Assembly: GCA_037349315.1 (NCBI GenBank)
Contig: JBAIAC010000282.1
Location: 186,001 to 250,000, forward strand
DNA length: 64,000 nucleotides
Direction: 5' to 3'
Origin: Chelydra serpentina
Lineage: Eukaryota > Chordata > Testudines > Chelydridae
A program made the translations under genes and the position numbers. Of the stretch, positions 47,486 to 59,578 are shown in pieces. Under the pieces are notes generated by a model. It did not search any database and was not told where the DNA came from. It worked only from the letters and a program-made list of their open reading frames with translations. Every line of letters begins with the position of its first letter. The first letter of the stretch is position 1.

Positions 47486-48625
47486 GAGTCGAGCACGGCT
47501 CCCTGTGGTAAGCCCCGCAGCCCCCATGCAGCCAGCCCTGGGGAAGGGAACCACCCCACAACACCACGTAGTCAGCCCCCCCTCCCTTCCGAGGGAGCCA
47601 GCAGCAGGACTGGGAAGTCAGTCCCCGTCCGCCAGGAGTTCCCTTCCCTTGGTGGGATAGCCCAGCTCCCAGAGCGCCCGGGGGCTGGGGAGAGGAGGCA
47701 GCGGGAGGATGGATTGAGCTCATCTGGCAGCAGCAGGAGCTGCTGGTGCTTGACTAAGCTCTGGGACTCCTGGCCCTCCAAGGGGGCACGGGAAGGAAGG
47801 GCAGCCCTGGGCTGGGGTGAGGGAAGGAGCAGGATTGGGCTGGGTCCTAAGGGAGCTGCCACGCCTCCAGGCTGCCTGGGCCTGACTGCACTGACCCCAG
47901 AACCCAAGGCCTTGCCCGCCGAGGTGCGAGAGCACAACCCCGGAGAGCTCTCCCTCTGCCCGGGCATGCCCACAAGCACGGAGTAAAGCGGGGGGCTCCC
48001 TGGCACTTGCCAGGCAAGCTACGCTGCAGCAGCTGTGGGCGTGAGAACACAAGGGAGTGCTGAGCACCCTCTCTTCTGGACTGCGGGGGCAGCGCTCCCC
48101 AGCACACAGGACACAGCCAGCCCTCGGCATGCAGGGCGGTAACCCGCAGAGCACGCTGGGCATAGGGCCCCTGGGGGTGTGGGGTGGCATCGCCCACAGC
48201 TTGCTGGGCATAGGGCCCCTGGGGGCATCACCCAAAGCAACAAACCTAGCAAGGGAGCGGCGCCTCCAGCAGAATAAGGAACTGGAGCTTCGCACCCAGA
48301 ATCAAGTTCTGCCTCTTGGGATGCCCCTGCCCTCGCCCCCTGGGCCGACACCCCCAGCGCCTCACTCCTCCCCTCCGCCTTCAGGACCCTCCCTGAATTC
48401 ACCCTGTCACTCACTCTGCCTTGCCCTGGGGGAAGGGGCAAGGTCCTAAGGGAAGGAGAGGAGTCCGAAGACAGGGCTCGTGCCGGGGTCACAGTTGGCA
48501 GCAGGGGGAACGGCCCTGCTCAGACAGGATCACTCTTGCCTAGCTGAGGCGAGCTGCAGCCCGCTTCTCGCCCCAGGCCCAGCGGCAGGGGCAGACGGCA
48601 GGCCCGGTGGCTGGGGCTGGCAGGC
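47486..48625. other. AGAP3 intron, no recognised feature
   Basis: GC-rich intron. A short direct repeat around 48140-48230 ('ctgggcatagggcccctggg' twice) is the only structure noted. Confidence 0.4.
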
Positions 48626-48634
48626 GGCCGCGGG

Positions 48635-48830
48635 GTGCCTGTTTGCAAGCTGCCAGTGTATCACTGTATCGTGATGAGGTGTTTGGGATATCAACAAATT
48701 AGCAGGCGTCGGGGAAGAGAAGGATGCAGGCGCCATTCGTAAATGTCAGCTCGCTGCCTCCTCATTTTGCAGCTCATTAAACCCAATATTCTAACCTGTA
48801 TTAGTACAACGGGAACAGGCCCCTCCGCGG
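48635..48830. promoter_or_regulatory. Candidate conserved non-coding element in AGAP3 intron
   Basis: An AT-richer block with 'gtatcactgtatcgtgatgag', 'gggatatcaacaaattagcag', 'gccattcgtaaatgtcagc', 'cagctcattaaacccaatat' and 'ctgtattagtac'. Unique, no frame, directly upstream of the large minisatellite. Enhancer-like by composition. Confidence 0.42.
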
Positions 48831-48974
48831 AGACGAGCCTCTGGGAGAACCACAGCAGCAGGCGTGGCCACGGAGACTCCGCTTCCCGCAGCCCTCACCT
48901 GCCAGCCCCCCAAGGACCCAGTCAGCTCCTGCCTCGAGGGAGGGACCCGATGAGGGAGGGTGTGCAGCGGGGTC

Positions 48975-51616
48975 ACACCGAGCAAGTGGGGTTGTACCAA
49001 GGGGCGCACAGCGGTGGGGTACATACGGAGCGGGGAGGGGTGTTGTACCAAGGGGCGCACAGCGGTGGGGTACATACAGAGCGGGGGGGGGTGTTGTACC
49101 AAGGGGCACACAGCGGTGGGGTACATACAGAGCGGGGGGGGGTGTTGTACCAAGGGGCACACAGCGGTGGGGTACATACGGAGCGGGGGGGGGGGGGGTG
49201 TTGTACCAAGGGGCACACAGCGGTGGGGTACATACAGAGCGGGGGGGGGTGTTGTACCAAGGGGCACACAGCGGTGGGGTACATACAGAGCAGGGGGGGG
49301 TTGTACCAAGGGGCACACAGCGGTGGGGTACATACAGAGCGGGGGGGGGGTGTTGTACCAAGGGGCGCACAGCGGTGGGGTACATACAGAGCAGGGGGGG
49401 GGTTGTACCAAGGGGCGCACAGCGGTGGGGTACATACAGAGCGGGGGGGGGTGTTGTACCAAGGGGCACTCAGCGGTGGGGTACATACAGAGCGGGGGGG
49501 GTGTTGTACCAAGGGGCACACAGCGGTGGGGTACATACAGAGCGGGGGGGGGGGTGTTGTACCAAGGGGCACACAGCGGTGGGGTACATACAGAGCGGGG
49601 GGGGGGTGTTGTACCAAGGGGCACACAGCGGTGGGGTACATACAGAGCGGGGGGGGGGGTGTTGTACCAAGGGGCGCACAGCGGTGGGGTACATACGGAG
49701 CGGGGGGGGGGTGTTGTACCAAGGGGCGCACAGCGGTGGGGTACATACGGAGCGGGGGGGGGGGTGTTGTACCAAGGGGCGCACAGCGGTGGGGGTGTGG
49801 GACACATACAGAGCAAGGGGGGTTGTACTAAGGGGCACACAGCGGTGGGGGGTGGGGTAGATACAGAGGAAGGGGGGGTTGTACCAAGGGGCGCGCAGTG
49901 ATGGGGGGTGGGGTACATACAGAGCAAGGGGGGATATACCAAGGAGCGCACGGGGTGGGGGGCTGGGGCACATACGGAGCAAGTGGGGTTGTACCAAGGG
50001 GCGCACAGCGGTGGGGTACATACAGAGTGGCGGGGGGGTACATACAGAGCAAGGGGGGTTATACCAACGGGCGCACAGGGGTAGGGGTGTGGGACACATA
50101 CAGAGCACGTATGGAGCAAGGGGGGTTGTACCAAGGGGCGCACAGCGGTGGGGTACATACAGAGCGGGGGGGGTGTTGTACCAAGGGGCACACAGCGGTG
50201 GGGTACATACAGAGCGGGGGGGGGGGGTGTTGTACCAAGGGGCGCACAGCGGTGGGGTACATACGGAGCGGGGGGGGGGTGTTGTACCAAGGGGCACACA
50301 GCGGTGGGGTACATACAGAGCAGGGGGGGGGTGTTGTACCAAGGGGCACACAGCGGTGGGGTACATACAGAGTGTGGGGGGGTACATACAGAGCAAGGGG
50401 GGTTATACCAACGGGCGCACAGGGGTAGGGGTGTGGGACACATACAGAGTAAGGGGGGTTGTACCAAGGGGCACACAGGGGTGGGGGTGTGGGACACATA
50501 CAGAGTAAGGGGGGTTGTACCAAGGGGCACACAGGGGTGGGGATGGGGTACAGAGCAAGCGGAGGTTGCACCAAGGGGCGCACAGGGGTGGGGCACATAT
50601 GGAGCAAGGGGGGTTGTACCAAGGGGCACACAGCGGTGGGGGGTGGGGTAGATACAGAGGAAGGGGGATTGTACCAAGGGGCGCACAGTGATGGGGGGTG
50701 GGGTACATACAGAGAGAGGGGGGATATACCAAGGAGCGCACAGTGGTGGGGGTGTGGGGTACATACAGAGCAAGGGGGGTCGTACCAAGGGGCGCACAGC
50801 GGTGGGGTACATACAGAGCAGGGGGGGGGGGTGTTGTACCAAGGGGCACACAGCGGTGGGGGTGTGGGACACATACAGAGTAAGGGGGGTTGTACCAAGG
50901 GGCACACAGGGGTGGGGGGTGGGGCACATATGGAGCAAGGGGGGTTGTACTAAGGGGCACACAGCGGTGGGGGGTGGGGTAGATACAGAGGAAGGGGGGG
51001 TTGTACCAAGGGGCGCGCAGTGATGGGGGGTGGGGTACATACAGAGCAAGGGGGGATATACCAAGGAGCGCACGGGGTGGGGGGCTGGGGCACATACGGA
51101 GCAAGTGGGGTTGTACCAAGGGGCGCACAGCGGTGGGGTACATACAGAGTGGGGGGGGTACATACAGAGCAAGGGGGGTTATACCAACGGGCGCACAGGG
51201 GTAGGGGTGTGGGACACATACAGAGCACGTATGGAGCAAGGGGGGTTGTACCAAGGGGCACACAGGGGTGGGGATGGGGTACAGAGGAAGCGGGGGTTGC
51301 ACCAAGGGGCGCACAGGGGTGGGGCACATATGGAGCAAGGGGGGTTGTACCAAGGGGCACACAGCGGTGGGGGGTGGGGTAGATACAGAGGAAGGGGGAT
51401 TGTACCAAGGGGCGCACAGTGATGGGGGGTGGGGTACATACAGAGAGAGGGGGGATATACCAAGGAGCGCACAGTGGTGGGGGTGTGGGGTACATACAGA
51501 GCAAGGGGGGTTGTACCAAGGGGCGCACAGCGGTGGGGTACATACAGAGCAGGGGGGGTGTTGTACCAAGGGGCACACAGCGGTGGGGGTGTGGGGTACA
51601 TACAGAGCAAGGGGGG
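48975..51616. repeat. Large minisatellite, left part, ~48-52-bp unit
   Basis: The unit is 'ttgtaccaaggggcgcacag', 'cggtggggtacatacagagc', then a run of 7-14 G before the next tg. There are about 50 copies. Higher-order structure is clear: 49879-50050 recurs at 51001-51180 (offset 1122) and 50688-50820 recurs at 51419-51550 (offset 731), with the same rare variants. The long - strand frames here (420-793 codons) are repeat artefacts. Confidence 0.97.
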
Positions 51617-52111
51617 TGTAGTAAGATGAGGCCCTGAGCATAAACCCTTGTATCAGAGGTGGCAACTTACTACGTAGAAGGGGTTGTACCTGGTTACGTA
51701 GAGGGGTTGCACCTCAGTACGTCAGGAGTGATGTGTAACTTGTTTGTACCTGTGTATAAGAATTCACCCCTGAGGAGTTGTCTTTGTCTGGCCTAGGGGG
51801 CAGTGGAAAGTCCCGCCACTGACTGAGCTGTGTCCATTGCCAGGGTGCACATAGGGACTAGCAATAAACCGTAGTTATAATTTATAATCCGGGGGGGCTA
51901 GAGATTGTGTTTCTCCTTGACAATAAACCTGGCCAGGTGCCTTCGTACCTTATCAGAGTCTGTGGTCATTGGGGGTTCTCTCGGGGTCTGCTGTGTCAGC
52001 TGTCTGCGCAGAGCTGGGGCAGCACACAGAGGGAACACACGCATGCAGCCGACTGAGATCAACACTGAACAGAGCAGAGCAGAGCACCACACTGATAGCT
52101 GTCTGACAACA
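51617..52111 (+). mobile_element. Solo endogenous-retrovirus LTR inside the large minisatellite
   Basis: A 495-bp LTR from TGTAGTAAGATGAGG to TCTGACAACA. It has TATAAG at 51754-51759, AATAAA at 51863-51868 and again at 51922-51927, then a 'gtggtcattgggggttctct' R/U5-like stretch. It is flanked by G-runs of the array, so a 5-bp ggggg duplication fits but cannot be proven. It is unrelated to the 40900 LTR. No viral gene remains. Confidence 0.8.
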
Positions 52112-54525
52112 GGGGGTTGTACCAAGGGGCACACGGGGTGGGGAGTGGGGTAGATACAGAGCAAGAGGAGTTGTACCAACGGGCACACAGGGTGGGGAGT
52201 GGGGTAGATACAGAGCAAGGGGGGTTGTACCAACGGGCACACAGGGTTGAGGGGGTGGGGCACGTACAGAGCAAGGGGGGTTGTACTAAGGAGCACACAG
52301 GGGTGGGGCACATATGGAGCAAGGGGGGTTGTACCAAGGGGCACACAGGGGTGGGGAGTGGGGTACATACAGAGCAAGGGGGGTTGTACCAAGGGGCACA
52401 CAGTGGTGGGGGGTGGGGTACATACAGAGCAGGGGGAGTTGTACCAAGGGGTGCACAGGGGTGGGGTAGATACAGAGCAAGGGGGGTTGTACCAAGGGGC
52501 ACACAGGGGTGGGGTAGATATAGAGCAAGGGGGGTTGTACCAAGGGGCGCACAGGGGTGGGGAATGGGATACATACAGAGCAGGGGGGGTTGTACCAAGG
52601 GGCGCACAGGGGTGGGGAGTGGGGTATATACAGAGTAAGGGGGGTTGTACCAAGGGGCGCACAGGAGTGGGGAATGGGGTACATACAGAGCAGGGGGGGT
52701 TGTACCAAGGGGCGCACAGGGGTGAGGAGTGGGGTAGATACAGAGTAAGGGGGGTTGTACCAAGGGGCGCACAGGGGTGGGGAATGGGGTACATACAGAG
52801 CAGGGGGGGTTGTACAAAGGAGCGCACAGGGGTGGGGAATGGGGTATATACAGAGTAAGGGGGGTTGTACCAAGGGGCACACAGGGGTGGGGAATGGGGT
52901 ACATACAGAGCAGGGGGGGTTGTACCAAGGGGCACAGAGGGGTGGGGTAGATATAGAGCAAGGGGGGTTGTACCAAGGGGCGCACAGGGGTGAGGAGTGG
53001 GGTACATACAGAGCAGGGCGGGTTGTACCAAGGGGCGCACAGGGGTGGGGAATGGGGTACATACAGAGCAGGGGGGGTTGTACCAAGGGGCACACAGGGG
53101 TGGGGAATGGGGTACATACAGAGCAGGGGGGGTTGTACCAAGGGGCACAGAGGGGTGGGGTAGATATAGAGCAAGGGGGGTTGTACCAAGGGGCGCACAG
53201 GGGTGAGGAGTGGGGTACATACAGAGCAGGGCGGGTTGTACCAAGGGGCGCACAGGGGTGGGGAATGGGGTACATACAGAGCAGGGGGGGTTGTACCAAG
53301 GGGCGCACAGGGGTGGGGAATGGGATACATACAGAGCAGGGGGGGTTGTACCAAGGGGAGCACAGGGGTGAGGAGTGGGGTACATACAGAGCAGGGGGGG
53401 TTGTACCAAGGGGTGCACAGGGGTGGGGAATGGGGTACATACAGAGCAGGGGGGGTTGTACCAAGGGGCGCACACGGGTGGGGAATGGGGTACATACAGA
53501 GCAGGGGGGGCTGTACCAAGGGGCGCACAGGGGTGGGGAATGGGATACATACAGAGCAGGGAGGGTTGTACCAAGGGGCGCACACGGGTGGTGAATGGGG
53601 TACATACAGAGTAAGGGGGGTTGTACCAAGGGGCACACAGGGGTGGGGAATGGGGTACATACAGAGCAGGGGGGGTTGCACCAAGGGGTGCACAGGGGTG
53701 GGGAATGGGGTACGTACAGAGCAGGGGGGGTTGTACCAAGGGGCGCACAGGGGTGAGGAGTGGGGTACATACAGAGCAAGGGGGGTTGTACCAAGGGGCG
53801 CACAGGGGTGGGGAATGGGATACATACAGAGCAGGGGGGGTTGTACCAAGGGGCACACAGGGGTGGGGTAGATATAGAGCAAGGGGGGTTGTACCAAGGG
53901 GCGCACAGGGGTGAGGAGTGGGGTACATAGAGAGCAGGGGGGGTTGTACCAAGGGGCGCACAGGGGTGGGGAATGGGATACGTACAGACCAGGGGGGGTT
54001 GTACCAAGGGGCGCACAGGGGTGGGGAATGGGATACATACAGAGCAGGGGGGGTTGTACCAAGGGGCGCACAGTGGTGGGGAATGGAGTACATACAGAGT
54101 AAGGGGGGTTGTTCCAAGGGGTGCACAGGGGTGGGGAATGGGATACATACAGAGCAGGGGGGGTTGTACCAAGGGGCGCACAGTGGTGGGGAATGGGATA
54201 CATACAGAGCAAGGGGGGTTGTACCAAGGGGCGCACAGGGGTGGGGAATGGGGTACATACAGAGCAGGGGGGGTTGTACCAAGGGGCGCACAGGGGTGGG
54301 GAATGGAGTACATACATAGTAAGGGGGGTTGTACCAAGGGGTGCACAGGGGTGGGGAATGGGATACATACAGAGCAGGGGGGGTTGTACCAAGGGGCGCA
54401 CAGTGGTGGGGAATGGAGTACATACAGAGCAAGGGGGGTTGTACCAAGGGGCGCACAGGGGTGGGGAATGGGGTACATACAGAGCAGGGGGGGTTGTACC
54501 AAGGGGCGCACAGGGGTGGGCCCGT
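52112..54525. repeat. Large minisatellite, right part, ~54-bp unit
   Basis: The same core as the left part but with 'caggggtggggaatggggta' replacing 'cagcggtggggta', so the typical unit is 54-55 bp; about 45 copies. The sub-block at about 52860-53000 recurs at about 53085-53230 with the same rare 'ggtagatatagagc' variant. The right part forms its own subfamily, distinct from the left, with the LTR as the boundary. Confidence 0.97.
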
Positions 54526-54779
54526 ACCCAGCACGGGGACTGTCCCAAGGCGCACACGGGAAGGGCGAGACATGCATACGAGGGTAAGGGGGCAGACGGA
54601 GGGGTGGCCAGCAGGAGAGCAGTCCGGGGGCTGGGGCCAGCCGCCTGCCGTGGGACGAGGGAGCGCGCGGGAAGGATGCGTTAGGGCCGAAGGAAGAGGC
54701 TCCGGGGAAGGGGAGCGTGCGGGTGACGGTGTCTGCGTGGGGCAGGCAGGAGCTGAGCACTAGCAGCCGTAATCCCCGG
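54526..54779. other. AGAP3 intron, no recognised feature
   Basis: A short GC-rich gap between the array and the next AT-richer block. Nothing is recognised. Confidence 0.4.
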
Positions 54780-55060
54780 CAAGCTGGTAAGTGCAGCTCA
54801 GAGAAGTGTTTCCAGGCAGCGAGATAGGCGCTCCCGACAGCCCCTGACAGTCCGCATTAATCACGCCCGGCGCCCAACACAGCTCTTTACTGGCCATCAA
54901 TTTCCCCTGGGTTTTCAAACTCCAAAACAAAGACAAAAGCGCGTCGTTTTGCCGCCGCTGAGAAGCACATTAAGGGGCTGTCAGCTTCTCGCCATGCACC
55001 CTGCATCACTCTTTAAGCACATGAGAAGTTCATTATCCCTGGAGCTCTGGCAGCCAGGGG
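54780..55060. promoter_or_regulatory. Candidate conserved enhancer in AGAP3 intron (SOX-rich)
   Basis: Contains 'ccgcattaatcacgcc', 'ggccatcaatttcccc', 'aaaacaaagacaaaagcg' with adjacent SOX-type ACAAAG and ACAAAAG cores, 'cacattaagggg' and 'aagttcattatccc'. Unique, AT-richer than its flanks, no coding frame. The SOX and homeodomain mix is typical of neural enhancers. Confidence 0.48.
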
Positions 55061-55405
55061 GATGCTGGGCTAGGGAGCGTCGCAAAGGCGCCTGCTGCCA
55101 GCGCTTCCCTTGCATGCTCGCCAGGGCTCCTCCTGGCTGCCGAGAGCCAAGCCAAAGGCTGGAGCAGCTGGGGGAGCCTAGGGTGACAGGCTGGGGCTGC
55201 TGGGAAGAGCTCTGAGCCGGCAGTCCCTGGCCTGCTTCACCCCACAGAGTTCAGTGCTGGCCCCTCGCAGCCCGACACTGCTCTCCCCCGTCTGGGGACG
55301 CTCGCTCCTCGGCCAGCACGGCAGGTGTGCGGCACTCCCGGAGCGCCCCGGCGTCCCCATGCTCCTGCTGCACTCGCTCGTTTGGTGATGGGCCCTAGCA
55401 GCCGG
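55061..55405. other. AGAP3 intron, no recognised feature
   Basis: GC-rich, between two AT-richer candidate elements. Nothing is recognised. Confidence 0.4.
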
Positions 55406-55409
55406 ACGG

Positions 55410-55610
55410 CACACGGGCCATAGTTTGTTGATGCTCCCTAGCAGCCTGACACGCCGCTCTCTTTAACATGCGACCATGTAAAAAAGCAACAGCTCGTTTG
55501 ATTTATGATACTTCAGAACAACTAAGATTCAATTGCTCCGCACGTCCCCGGCTCTGATTACCTCCTAAATGAGATAAACTGATGGCAATTTATCCCAGGC
55601 CTCCTCAACT
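55410..55610. promoter_or_regulatory. Candidate conserved enhancer in AGAP3 intron
   Basis: An AT-rich 200-bp block with 'tttgatttatgatacttcag' (HOX/CDX-like ATTTATGA), 'agattcaattgctccg', 'ctctgattacctcctaaatg' and 'gagataaactgatggcaatt'. No frame, no repeat match. It lies 350 bp from the SOX-rich block at 54780 and may belong to one regulatory module with it. Confidence 0.45.
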
Positions 55611-57629
55611 TTCCCAGGATGGGAACCTGAGAGACTGGATCAGCACATGGGGCCAGCACGCTGGGCAGGGGCCGTGGCAGGGGGCGCGGGCTGCGGAGCA
55701 TGTGCACGCACTGCCGGCAGGGAGAGGGGCAGGATGGGGTAGGAGCCCTGACACTAGGACAGCCGTCATGGACGTCTGCCACTGCCCAGCACGGGGAGGG
55801 GTGTCAGTTCTGGGGCGTGGACTCCAGACGTCTACCTGGGAATATTATTTCCCCTGATGTAAGTGACTTGCTGCAGGCAAAGCCATGGGCATGCCTGGGC
55901 CTGTCTGACAACAAGCAGCTACTCCTGCGGTCTGGGCTGCTGCTGAGCTGGGCTGCCTCGGAGAACAGAGCTGGAATGTGCAACCCCACAGAGCTGGCAA
56001 AACACAGCTTGGGGGGACGCTCCCCTCTCGACTGCTGGCAAGCCCTCCCTGCTCCTCGGCGCGGGCGAGAGCCAGCCTCAGTCCCTCTGGCAGCATGGCT
56101 CCATGACAGGACCCCGGCTCCTCAGTGAGCAAGGCATGTGTCCCTGAAGGCCCAGCCCCCCCCACCCAGGGGCTCTCTCACTTCCCGTGTTGGGCTGAAG
56201 CATTCTTCTTCCCCGGCGGAAAAAACATCCCCACTGTTCAAGGTGGGCCTGGCCATTGAGGTGGAGAGCCAGCATAGCCAGCCCCAGGGCTAACAGCAGC
56301 GATTCCGGGAGCCTATGACAACGCCTGCATCAGGGCTTACACCAACCTCTGACTATGAGAGAGGGGGAGGAACCTAACGTGGGGGGCAAATTATCCCCCA
56401 TCAGCTCCTGGGGCTTCTTCCACCTGTTGCTGCAGCACCAGGTGCCGGCCACTGGCCAAGCCTGGGCACTGGACTAGACACTGCCTATGCAATGCCTCAG
56501 GGACCATCAAATGCCAAATTACCCCCACTGCCAGGATTCCCAGCGTGGCCCAGCCTGCGTGTGCCTGTGCGGCTGTGAGCTCACTGGCCGGCCACCGCAC
56601 ACAGCACCATGTCCAGCGCTCAGCAGTGCAGCAGGGGACCCGGCGGGGTGCAGGGGAGTAACTTCCCGAGGACGTCTGAGCATGCGAGGAGGTTCCTGCC
56701 TGTCCCAGCCCAGAGGAGGGCTGAGCTGGGCTCCCCCAGAAGGAGCACACAACTTGGCTCAGGAGGCTTCTGTTGAGTATAGGTGTGACTGACACATTTC
56801 CCAGCCATGCTACAGAAGCTGCCTCAGCCCGAGCAGAACAGGGCAGCTACAGGCCTCCTGGCTGGCTACGGCTGGGCTGCATTGCAACCCTGGGAGCAAA
56901 CCGTGCTTCTCCTCACGAGCAGCCCCAAAGTGCACGAACAGCCTGGGGCGGGAAACGGCTCTGTCCTACACAGAGAACACTGCAGCCTGAGCCCTAATTA
57001 CCAGCCCTGTCTTCCCCAGCCAAGGGGTGAGATTCCAGAGAGACATCTAGAATTAACCCAACTTTTCAGTGCTTGGCTTCGCATCCTTATCCTCCTTTTA
57101 ACAGAGGAAATTACATTAGTAAAGTAAGTTTAAAAAAAAAGCACACAGAGAAAACAAAAATTCCACCACGTGGAACTATACTGACCCCACACGGGTCACC
57201 ATAGGGTTGAGACCTTTAGATCCACTGCACTAAACTGGGTAACTGGCAGCAGTAGAAAGCCATTATCCTCTATGGGAAGGATTAGATGCATGCCAGAGGG
57301 TTTTGCAGTGACTGTTGGCAACAGAGGAATGCTGGGACTCAGAAATCCGGGTTCAGCTCCCGGCTGGTGATGGGAGTGTGGCTAGTGGTTACAGACCATT
57401 CTGTCCTGTCTCCCCTAGCATGTCCCTCCCTGGCCAGCCTATCCCGCTGTGTGCCTGCTCCCACAGCCTTACCCCGCCCTCGGTGTCCCAGCCCCTGCAC
57501 TGCAGCTGCTCCCTCTCCAGGCGCCTGCAGCCTGGGCACCGGCAGGGTGAGGACAGGAGTCCCCCGACACTCAGGGCTGGCGCCTCTGGCAGCCGGGAGG
57601 GGCAGTGACAAATGAAGTTTGGTACATGA
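55611..57629. other. AGAP3 intron, no recognised feature
   Basis: Single-copy-looking intron of mixed composition. A poly-A tract lies at 57131-57139. No exon is supported. Confidence 0.4.
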
Positions 57630-58300
57630 CATTTCACTGGCAAATGAACTTTAATGTCGATAAATGCAGAGAAACGCACATTGGAGGGCAACATTGTAAC
57701 TACTCGCACACCTGACGGGTTCCGAATTAACTCAACCCAGGAACAGGACCCGGCCTTACTGTAGACAGCTCAGTGGAGTACAGGCCTCTGCTGTGATCAA
57801 ACAAGCTACCAAGATGTTCGGACGCATAAGGAGAGGGGTTAGGGTTAGATCAGATGGATAGACTGACATAAATCAATGGTGCAGCAGCATCCGGATCCCG
57901 TGTGCCGCACCAGCACTCACCCCATCTCAAAAAGGGTTTGCAGAACTACCGGGGGCTCAGAGAAGGGAAAGGAGATTGAGTGAGGGCCTGGAAAAGCTCC
58001 ACTATGAAGAAAGATTGAAATAACTGGGATTGTTACGGTAAGAGGGGACAGGATAAAGGTCTATAAAATAAAAACTGGTCTAGACAAGGGAGATCGAGAA
58101 CGTCTCTTCGCCCTGTCTCCTAACACCGGAACAAGGGGACACTCCATGCAATTACGTGGGAAGTTCAAAACTGGGGAAATACTTTTTCACACAATGCATC
58201 CTTAGACTGTGGAACTCCCTTTCCCAGGCAGCTGTTGAGGCCAAGAACCTACCCAGATTCAAAGAGGCACTGGATGTTTATATGGATATCCAGAATTTCC
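57630..58300 (+). mobile_element. Old CR1 LINE copy
   Basis: It begins with the 'ttcactggcaaatgaacttt-aatgtcgataaatgc' text that corresponds to CR1 ORF2 after the reverse transcriptase and continues to 'gcactggatgtttatatgg'. Many stops and frameshifts. A single ggggttagggttag stretch at about 57835 is too short to count as telomeric. Confidence 0.7.
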
Positions 58301-58419
58301 AGAGTTGTCATAATTAACACTAACAATTTTAAGTTAACAATCCTCATTCACACCTGTGTGACCATCTTGTTTATCACTTCAAAAGTTTTTCTTCCCCTGC
58401 TGTTATGGTTCCTCTCAAT

Positions 58420-58645
58420 TAATTAGCCTCTTAAGGTTGGTCTATGCACCTCCACCTTATCATGTTTCTCTGACTGTATAAATATCTGTCTACTGTATGT
58501 TTCATTCCATGCATCCGATGAAGTGGGTACTAACCCACGAAAGCTTATGCTGAAATACATTTGTTAGTCTCTAAGGTGCTACAAGTTTTTCTTTCTTATT
58601 TTCGTTTTGCTGACACAGACTAACACGGCTACTACACTGAAACCT
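58420..58645 (+). mobile_element. Unclassified amniote interspersed repeat
   Basis: The signature is 'catccgatgaagtgggtact', 'cccacgaaagcttatgctg', 'ttgttagtctctaaggtgct', 'gacacagactaacacggct'. This is a very widespread sauropsid repeat whose class I cannot fix from one copy. Confidence 0.6.
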
Positions 58646-58721
58646 AATTTTGGAAGGGATATTACAACTCATGCTTCAAGGCTCAGAGACTGCTGTAACT
58701 ACGAGATATCATAGTAACTAT

Positions 58722-59578
58722 TATGAGGGGAAAGCAGTGGACGTGTTATTCCTTGACTTTAGCAAACCTTTTGATACGGTCTCCCACAGTATTCTTGCCA
58801 GCAAGTTAAAGAAGTATGGATTGGATGAATGGAGACTGTAAGGTGGATAGAAAGCTGGCTAGATCGTCAGCCTCAACGGGTAGTGATCAATGGTTCCATG
58901 TCTAGTTGGCAGCCGGTATCAAGTGGAGTGCCCCAAGGGTCGGTGCTGGGGCCGGATTTGTTCAATATCTTCATTAACGATTCGGAGGATGGTGTGGACT
59001 GCACCCTTAGCAAGTTTGCAGATGACACTAAACTGGGAGGAGTGGTTGACACGCTGGAGGGTAGGGATAGAATACAGAGGGACCTAGAAAAATTAGAGGA
59101 TTGGGCCAAAAGAAATCTGATAAGGTTCAAACAAGGACAAGCGCAGAGTCCTGCACTTAGGACGGAAGAATCCCATGCACTGCTACAGACTAGGGACCGA
59201 ATGGCTGGGCAGCGGTTCTGCAGAAAAGGACCTAGGGGTTACAGTGGACGAAAAGCTGAATATGAGTCAACCGTGTGCCCTTGTTGTCAAGAAGGTTAAC
59301 AGCATTTTGGCCTGTATAAGTAGGAGCATTTCCAGCAGATCGAGGGACGTGCTCATTCCCCTCTATTCGGCACTGGTGAGGCCTCATCTGGAGTGCTGTG
59401 TCCAGTTTTGGGCCCCACACTACAAGAAGGATGTGGATAAATTGGAAAGAGTCCAGCGGAGGGCAGCAAAAATGATTAGGGGGCTGAAGCACATGACTTA
59501 TAAGGAGAGGCTGAGGGAACTGGGATTGTTTAGCCTGCAGAAGAGAAGAATGAGGGGGGATTTGATAGCTGCTTTCAA
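58722..59578 (+). mobile_element. CR1 LINE, reverse transcriptase to C-terminus, 3' end missing
   Basis: It aligns collinearly with the copy at 60716-61561. Two small insertions shift the frame: one near 58836 (gagactgtaagg against gacggtaagg) and one near 59130 (ttcaaacaagg against ttcaacaagg), together three bases, so the frame returns. FADDTKLGG is intact. It breaks off at 'gctgctttcaac', where the next CR1 begins. Confidence 0.92.

Noticed and set aside
51898..54573. Very long - strand open frames (up to 891 codons), and similar ones at 48791-51172
   Set aside because: They run through ~50-bp G-rich tandem units that lack stops in several phases; three overlapping frames are open at once, and the frame even crosses the LTR. 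No start context, splice structure or domain.
57835..57850. Second telomeric repeat (ggggttagggttag)
   Set aside because: Two units at most, within CR1-like sequence; expected by chance.
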